From Candidatus Bathyarchaeota archaeon (GTDB lineage: Archaea; Thermoproteota; Bathyarchaeia; TCS64): a DNA stretch of 64,000 bases. Every line of letters starts with the position of its first letter. Position 1 is the stretch's first letter. The stretch is from the NCBI GenBank assembly GCA_026014875.1, contig JAOZHO010000039.1, forward strand, positions 1 to 64,000, in the 5' to 3' direction. Under the pieces are notes generated by a model. The model worked only from the letters and a program-made list of their open reading frames with translations, ran no database searches and was not told where the DNA came from. The position numbers were made by a program, and so were the translations under genes. Shown one piece after another: positions 60,547 through 64,000 of this stretch.

Positions 60547-61430
60547 GAATGGCGGAGCTAGAGAAGCTTGTCGAGAACACAGCAGTTGAGCTCTTGAGGA
60601 TCGCGGCCACCGAGCTCCCGGTCGAGTACGTCGAAGAGATTAAGAAAGGCTTAGAGGAGACGGATGGCGCCGTGGGGAGGGCCCAGCTCGGGAACATCTT
60701 GGAGGATATCGATCTCGCCCGGGAAGGCTCGAAGCCGATGTGCCAGGATACGGGGATCGTCGCGTTCATGGTCAAGGTAGGCGACAATTTCCCTCTCAGG
60801 TCGAGGCTCAAGGAGATCCTAGTCGACGCCACAAGGAGGGCCACGGAGGAGGTTCCCCTCCGCCCGAACGCGGTGGACATGTTCAAGGGTAACACGAGAG
60901 ATAACGTTGGCCTCAACGGCTATGTACCCATGATTTTCATTGACTTGGTGCCTGGCGGCGATCTGGAGATCATTGCGATGCCCAAGGGGGGTGGGAGCAC
61001 CAACATTGCTGCCCACAGGATGCTCAAACCTGGTCTTGGCTGGAAAGGTATCAAACAGTTCGTCATCGAGGCCCTCGCCGAGGCTGGCTCCCTGGGCTGC
61101 CCCCCCTACTTCGTGGGGATCGGCATAGGGGGCGGGGAGGACCTCTGCATGACCCTGGCTAAGAAGGCATTGCTGAAGCCATTCAAATCGAGGAACGAGA
61201 ACCCCGATGTCGCCGCAATCGAGGATGAGCTCCTAGAGAAGGTCAACCAGCTGGGGATAGGGGCCATGGGGCTGGGTGAAGGCCCGACGGCCCTCGACCT
61301 CCACATCGAACTAGCCGCGAGGCACCCCGCCTCTCTTCCGGTGGGTGTGGTCATCAGCTGCTGGGCGCTGAGGCACGCAAGAGCTGTGATAACGGGTGAA
61401 GGCCAAGTCAGCATAAACAAGAGCGCATAG
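60543..61430 (+). CDS. fumA: Fumarate hydratase class I, alpha (N-terminal) subunit
   Basis: 295 residues from ATG 60543. Holds the 4Fe-4S catalytic cluster: cysteines in KPMCQDTGIVAF, GSLGCPPYFVGIGIGGGEDLCM and near the C-terminus (ISCW). LRPNAVDMFKGNTRDNVG, MPKGGGSTNIAAHRMLKPG and GAMGLGEGPTALDLHIE are family blocks. A longer frame from 60408 overlaps beta and is rejected. With malic enzyme and the fumarate reductase it completes pyruvate-malate-fumarate-succinate. Confidence 0.94.
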   Translation: MRMAELEKLVENTAVELLRIAATELPVEYVEEIKKGLEETDGAVGRAQLGNILEDIDLAREGSKPMCQDTGIVAFMVKVGDNFPLRSRLKEILVDATRRATEEVPLRPNAVDMFKGNTRDNVGLNGYVPMIFIDLVPGGDLEIIAMPKGGGSTNIAAHRMLKPGLGWKGIKQFVIEALAEAGSLGCPPYFVGIGIGGGEDLCMTLAKKALLKPFKSRNENPDVAAIEDELLEKVNQLGIGAMGLGEGPTALDLHIELAARHPASLPVGVVISCWALRHARAVITGEGQVSINKSA

Positions 61431-61504
61431 AGAGACCTGAAGGCCTCCACACCTAATCAAGAAAGGTTAAAGCCTCTCCTGCTCCCATTTCGAGATCGAT
61501 AACT

Positions 61505-63049
61505 ATGGGAGATCCGAAAGGGAGCCTTCAGGAGAATTACTCGAGCCTCATGGGGAAGACGCGGGAACTTTTCATCCTCCAGTCGATGGGAGCCATCATA
61601 GGCTGGGACATGGAGACCAAGATGCCCCCGAAAGGCATCCAGCTGAGGAGCCAGCAGTTTGCCCTTCTCCAGAAGATTGGGCACAGGATGGTCGTTGACC
61701 CCGAGGTCGGGAGGCTGATCGAGGCCATCACCGGGGATAAAGACTACGATAGCCTCAGCCAAGTCGAGAAGAGGAACATTCACCTCATGAAGAAGGAGTA
61801 CGACGAAGAGACGAAGCTCCCCGAGGAGCTCGTGGTGAAGACGGCGAGGCAGACCGCGATCACCGTGGACATCTGGAAGAAGGCGAAGGCAGCGAAGGAC
61901 TGGGAGATGTTCAAGCCCGATCTGGAAAAGCTCTTCGAACTCCGGGTGAAAGCGGCGGACATCCTCATGGATGTCAAGGGTGCCAAGACCCGGTACGACG
62001 CCCTCATCGACCTCTTCGAGCCTGGAATGACGGTGGAGACCATCACCAGTGTCTTCACGGGGATGAGGAAGGGACTCGTCAAGACAATCGGTGATATCCA
62101 GGGCGCCCCGAGGAAGTCGGATCCCTCCCTCCTCGCCAAAAGTGTCCCCATCGCCACCCAGGTCAAGATAGGGGAGAGCCTCAGCGAGTTGATTGGCTAC
62201 GACGTCACCTCACCTGAAGCCGGGGGCAGGATAGACGAGACCGAGCACCCCTTCACAACCGGCTACTACGACGACGTCAGGATCACCACCCACTACTACG
62301 AGGACAAGTTCGTCTCCAGCGTCTTCTCGGTCCTCCACGAGGGGGGGCATGCCCTCTATGAGCAGAACCTCCCGAGGGACTGGATGTTCCAGCCCGTGGG
62401 CACAGGGTGCAGCATGGGGATCCACGAGTCCCAGTCCCGGTTCGTTGAGAACATGTTCGGCAGGAGCCCCGAGTTCTGGGGCCACTACTACCCCACACTT
62501 TGCGAGCTCACCGGAGGCGCCTTATCGGGGTTGGCCCTCGACGACTTCGTCCTCGCCATCAACCACGTCGAGCCCTCCAAGATCCGGGTCGAGGCGGACG
62601 AGGTCACATACGGGCTCCACATCATCATCAGGTTCGAGATAGAGAGGGATCTCTTCTCAGGCAAGATTGGCATCGATGAGCTCCCCCAGGCTTGGAACGA
62701 AATGTACAGAGAGTACTTGGGCGTCGAGATCCAGGACGACTCCGAGGGGGTGATGCAAGACACCCACTGGGCCGGTGGCGCCTTCGGCTACTTCCCCAGC
62801 TATGCTCTCGGCAACATCTACGGAGGCCAGATGCTCGAGAAGATGGTCAGAGATATCCCCGACTACAAAGAGAAGATCGCAATAGGCAGCTTCACTGAGA
62901 TGGGGGCTTGGCTCACTGAGAATGTCCACAAGTACGGGAATCTCTACGACGCTGCAGACCTCATCAAGGTTGTGACGGGGAACGGACTCAGGATCGAGCC
63001 GTTCCTGAACTACCTTGACGAGAAGTACTCGAATCTGTACGGATACTGA
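61505..63049 (+). CDS. Carboxypeptidase Taq/M32 family metallopeptidase
   Basis: 514 residues, family M32 zinc carboxypeptidase, cytosolic, releases C-terminal residues from peptides. HEXXH zinc site is H278-E-G-G-H282 (SVLHEGGHALYEQ). IHESQSRFVENMFGRS supplies the third ligand Glu. The M32 signature region RVEADEVTYGLHIIIRFEIERDL and WAGGAFGYFPSYALGN(I)YG are present. Full length. ATG 61505 is preceded by an AT-poor leader. Its stop overlaps the taw1 start (TGATG). Confidence 0.95.
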   Translation: MGDPKGSLQENYSSLMGKTRELFILQSMGAIIGWDMETKMPPKGIQLRSQQFALLQKIGHRMVVDPEVGRLIEAITGDKDYDSLSQVEKRNIHLMKKEYDEETKLPEELVVKTARQTAITVDIWKKAKAAKDWEMFKPDLEKLFELRVKAADILMDVKGAKTRYDALIDLFEPGMTVETITSVFTGMRKGLVKTIGDIQGAPRKSDPSLLAKSVPIATQVKIGESLSELIGYDVTSPEAGGRIDETEHPFTTGYYDDVRITTHYYEDKFVSSVFSVLHEGGHALYEQNLPRDWMFQPVGTGCSMGIHESQSRFVENMFGRSPEFWGHYYPTLCELTGGALSGLALDDFVLAINHVEPSKIRVEADEVTYGLHIIIRFEIERDLFSGKIGIDELPQAWNEMYREYLGVEIQDDSEGVMQDTHWAGGAFGYFPSYALGNIYGGQMLEKMVRDIPDYKEKIAIGSFTEMGAWLTENVHKYGNLYDAADLIKVVTGNGLRIEPFLNYLDEKYSNLYGY

Positions 63050-64000
63050 TGCGGAAATTGAGCGTCCCCGATGAGCTGAGAAAAGTCTACCGGCGCCAGG
63101 GATACCGCCTGGTAGGGGGACACAGCGCCGTCAAGACCTGCCACTGGACTAGGAGGAGCCTCAGCACCGGGGGCAGGGAGCACTGCTACAAGCAGAAGTT
63201 CTACGGTGTCCCCAGCCACCGGTGCCTCCAGATGACTCCCAGCCTCGGCAGGTGCACCCAGAGCTGCCTGTTCTGCTGGAGAGCCACCCCCGAGAACCTG
63301 GGCGTCATATGGGATCAATCCAGATTCCCCGCTGCTGAGGCCGAGGAGCCCGAAGCCATCGTTCAGGGATGCCTCGAGGCCCACAAGAAGGCCATCAGTG
63401 GATTCGGGGGAAATCCTGAAGTCCCGGATGAGATGCTGAGGCAGGCCAACCAGCCACTCCACGCCGCCATAAGCCTCGAGGGTGAGCCTACACTATATCC
63501 CCGCCTCGGGGAGCTCATCGAGGCTTTCTACGATTATGATTTCAAGTCAGTGTTCCTCGTGACCAACGGCCTCGACCCCAAAGCCCTATCGAATCTGTCA
63601 TCCGAGCCGACTCAGCTCTACGTCAGCGTATGCGCCCCCGACGAGGAGACTTATCGGAGAACCTGCAGACCTCTGATACCCGATGGGTGGAACAGACTCA
63701 ACGAGAGCCTAGGGCTCCTCAGGAGCTTCAGCTGCCCCACTGTCCTCAGGCACACCCTCGTCCCCAAGCTAAACATGCATAACCCCGGGGGCTACGCAAA
63801 GCTCGCGGTGACCTCCAACGCCACCTACGTCGAGCCCAAGGCGGCGATGTCTGTGGGCTACGCCCGGAAACGCTTCGGATATGACGAGATGGCATGGCAC
63901 AAAGACATCCGAGCCTTCGCTGAAGAACTTTCAGCCGAGTCCGGCTATGCTATAATCGATGAGCAGCCCCTGAGCTCCATCGTCCTGCTCAGCAGGCTCG
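63049..64000 (+). CDS. taw1: 4-demethylwyosine synthase Taw1/TYW1 (partial, runs off the window)
   Basis: 317 codons visible, C-terminus outside. A radical SAM enzyme that builds the tricyclic base of wyosine at G37 of tRNA-Phe from pyruvate. SAM cluster Cys69-x3-Cys73-x2-Cys76 (RCTQSCLFCW). Cys31, Cys46 and Cys59 form the second cluster site of archaeal Taw1. HAAISLEGEPTLYPRLGELIEAF, FLVTNGLDP and LVPKLNMHN are family blocks. Coupled to the M32 gene by a 1-base overlap. Confidence 0.95.
   Translation, partial: MRKLSVPDELRKVYRRQGYRLVGGHSAVKTCHWTRRSLSTGGREHCYKQKFYGVPSHRCLQMTPSLGRCTQSCLFCWRATPENLGVIWDQSRFPAAEAEEPEAIVQGCLEAHKKAISGFGGNPEVPDEMLRQANQPLHAAISLEGEPTLYPRLGELIEAFYDYDFKSVFLVTNGLDPKALSNLSSEPTQLYVSVCAPDEETYRRTCRPLIPDGWNRLNESLGLLRSFSCPTVLRHTLVPKLNMHNPGGYAKLAVTSNATYVEPKAAMSVGYARKRFGYDEMAWHKDIRAFAEELSAESGYAIIDEQPLSSIVLLSRL

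Overview
The window is archaeal chromosome. Diagnostic genes are a TATA-binding protein, the clamp loader pair RfcS/RfcL, ribosomal proteins L7Ae, S28e and L24e, RNase P protein 4, diphthine synthase, tRNA endonuclease EndA, RtcB, CTP-type riboflavin kinase, archaeal GltX, TruD, Taw1 and an initiator tRNA with encoded CCA. Acetyl-CoA decarbonylase/synthase (ACDS) subunits, F420-type enzymes and a heterodisulfide-reductase cluster point to an anaerobe with acetyl-CoA pathway parts. A Bathyarchaeia-like member of Thermoproteota is my best guess; this is inference, not proof.

Layout. 0-8.5 kb is accessory: a serine hydrolase, tRNA-Arg(GCG), a transposase remnant, small unknown genes in AT-rich DNA with a four-copy 41-bp tandem repeat, and a GC-rich gamma-glutamyltransferase. 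8.5-19.5 kb mixes core genes (truD, tbp) with small-molecule enzymes (HpcH aldolase, SDR, M20 peptidase, Zn-alcohol dehydrogenase, MFS transporter) and a deletion-fused ATPase pseudogene. From about 2.8 to 19.3 kb the gaps are littered with tRNA 3'-end-like fragments, nearly all on the minus strand. They end at the intact initiator tRNA-Met. 19.5-22.3 kb holds rnp4, a dph5-DUF357 fusion, ribL and a luciferase-like oxidoreductase. 22.5-32.5 kb holds an amidohydrolase, a very large REC-PAS-MASE3-kinase, a cyclophilin, a PGF-CTERM surface protein, ribK, rtcB and a regulator, with a second dispersed repeat between genes. 32.5-38.3 kb holds two YtcJ-like amidohydrolases around an HD-domain pair and a CofE-like gene.

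38.3-43.5 kb is an ACDS cluster: cdhC, cdhD and cdhE are intact. The CODH epsilon gene (cdhB) and the CODH nickel-insertion ATPase gene (cooC) are both broken, and no CODH catalytic subunit gene is present. 44-52.3 kb is informational: gltX, L7Ae-S28e-L24e, rfcS-rfcL, endA, DUF47. 52.3-61.4 kb is a C4-acid and electron-transfer module: malic enzyme, HdrA carrying a cysteine-free MvhD-like tail, fumarate reductase/succinate dehydrogenase flavoprotein and iron-sulfur subunits, HdrB and HdrC, with two-subunit fumarase divergent. The window ends with an M32 carboxypeptidase and a partial taw1.

Working together: malic enzyme, fumarase and the Hdr-fumarate reductase set make a pyruvate-malate-fumarate-succinate branch that may exchange electrons through flavin at HdrA. 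The ACS/CFeSP part without CODH resembles methyl-branch or acetyl-CoA-cleavage use rather than full CO2 fixation. EndA and RtcB supply tRNA intron cleavage and ligation in a genome with many tRNA fragments.
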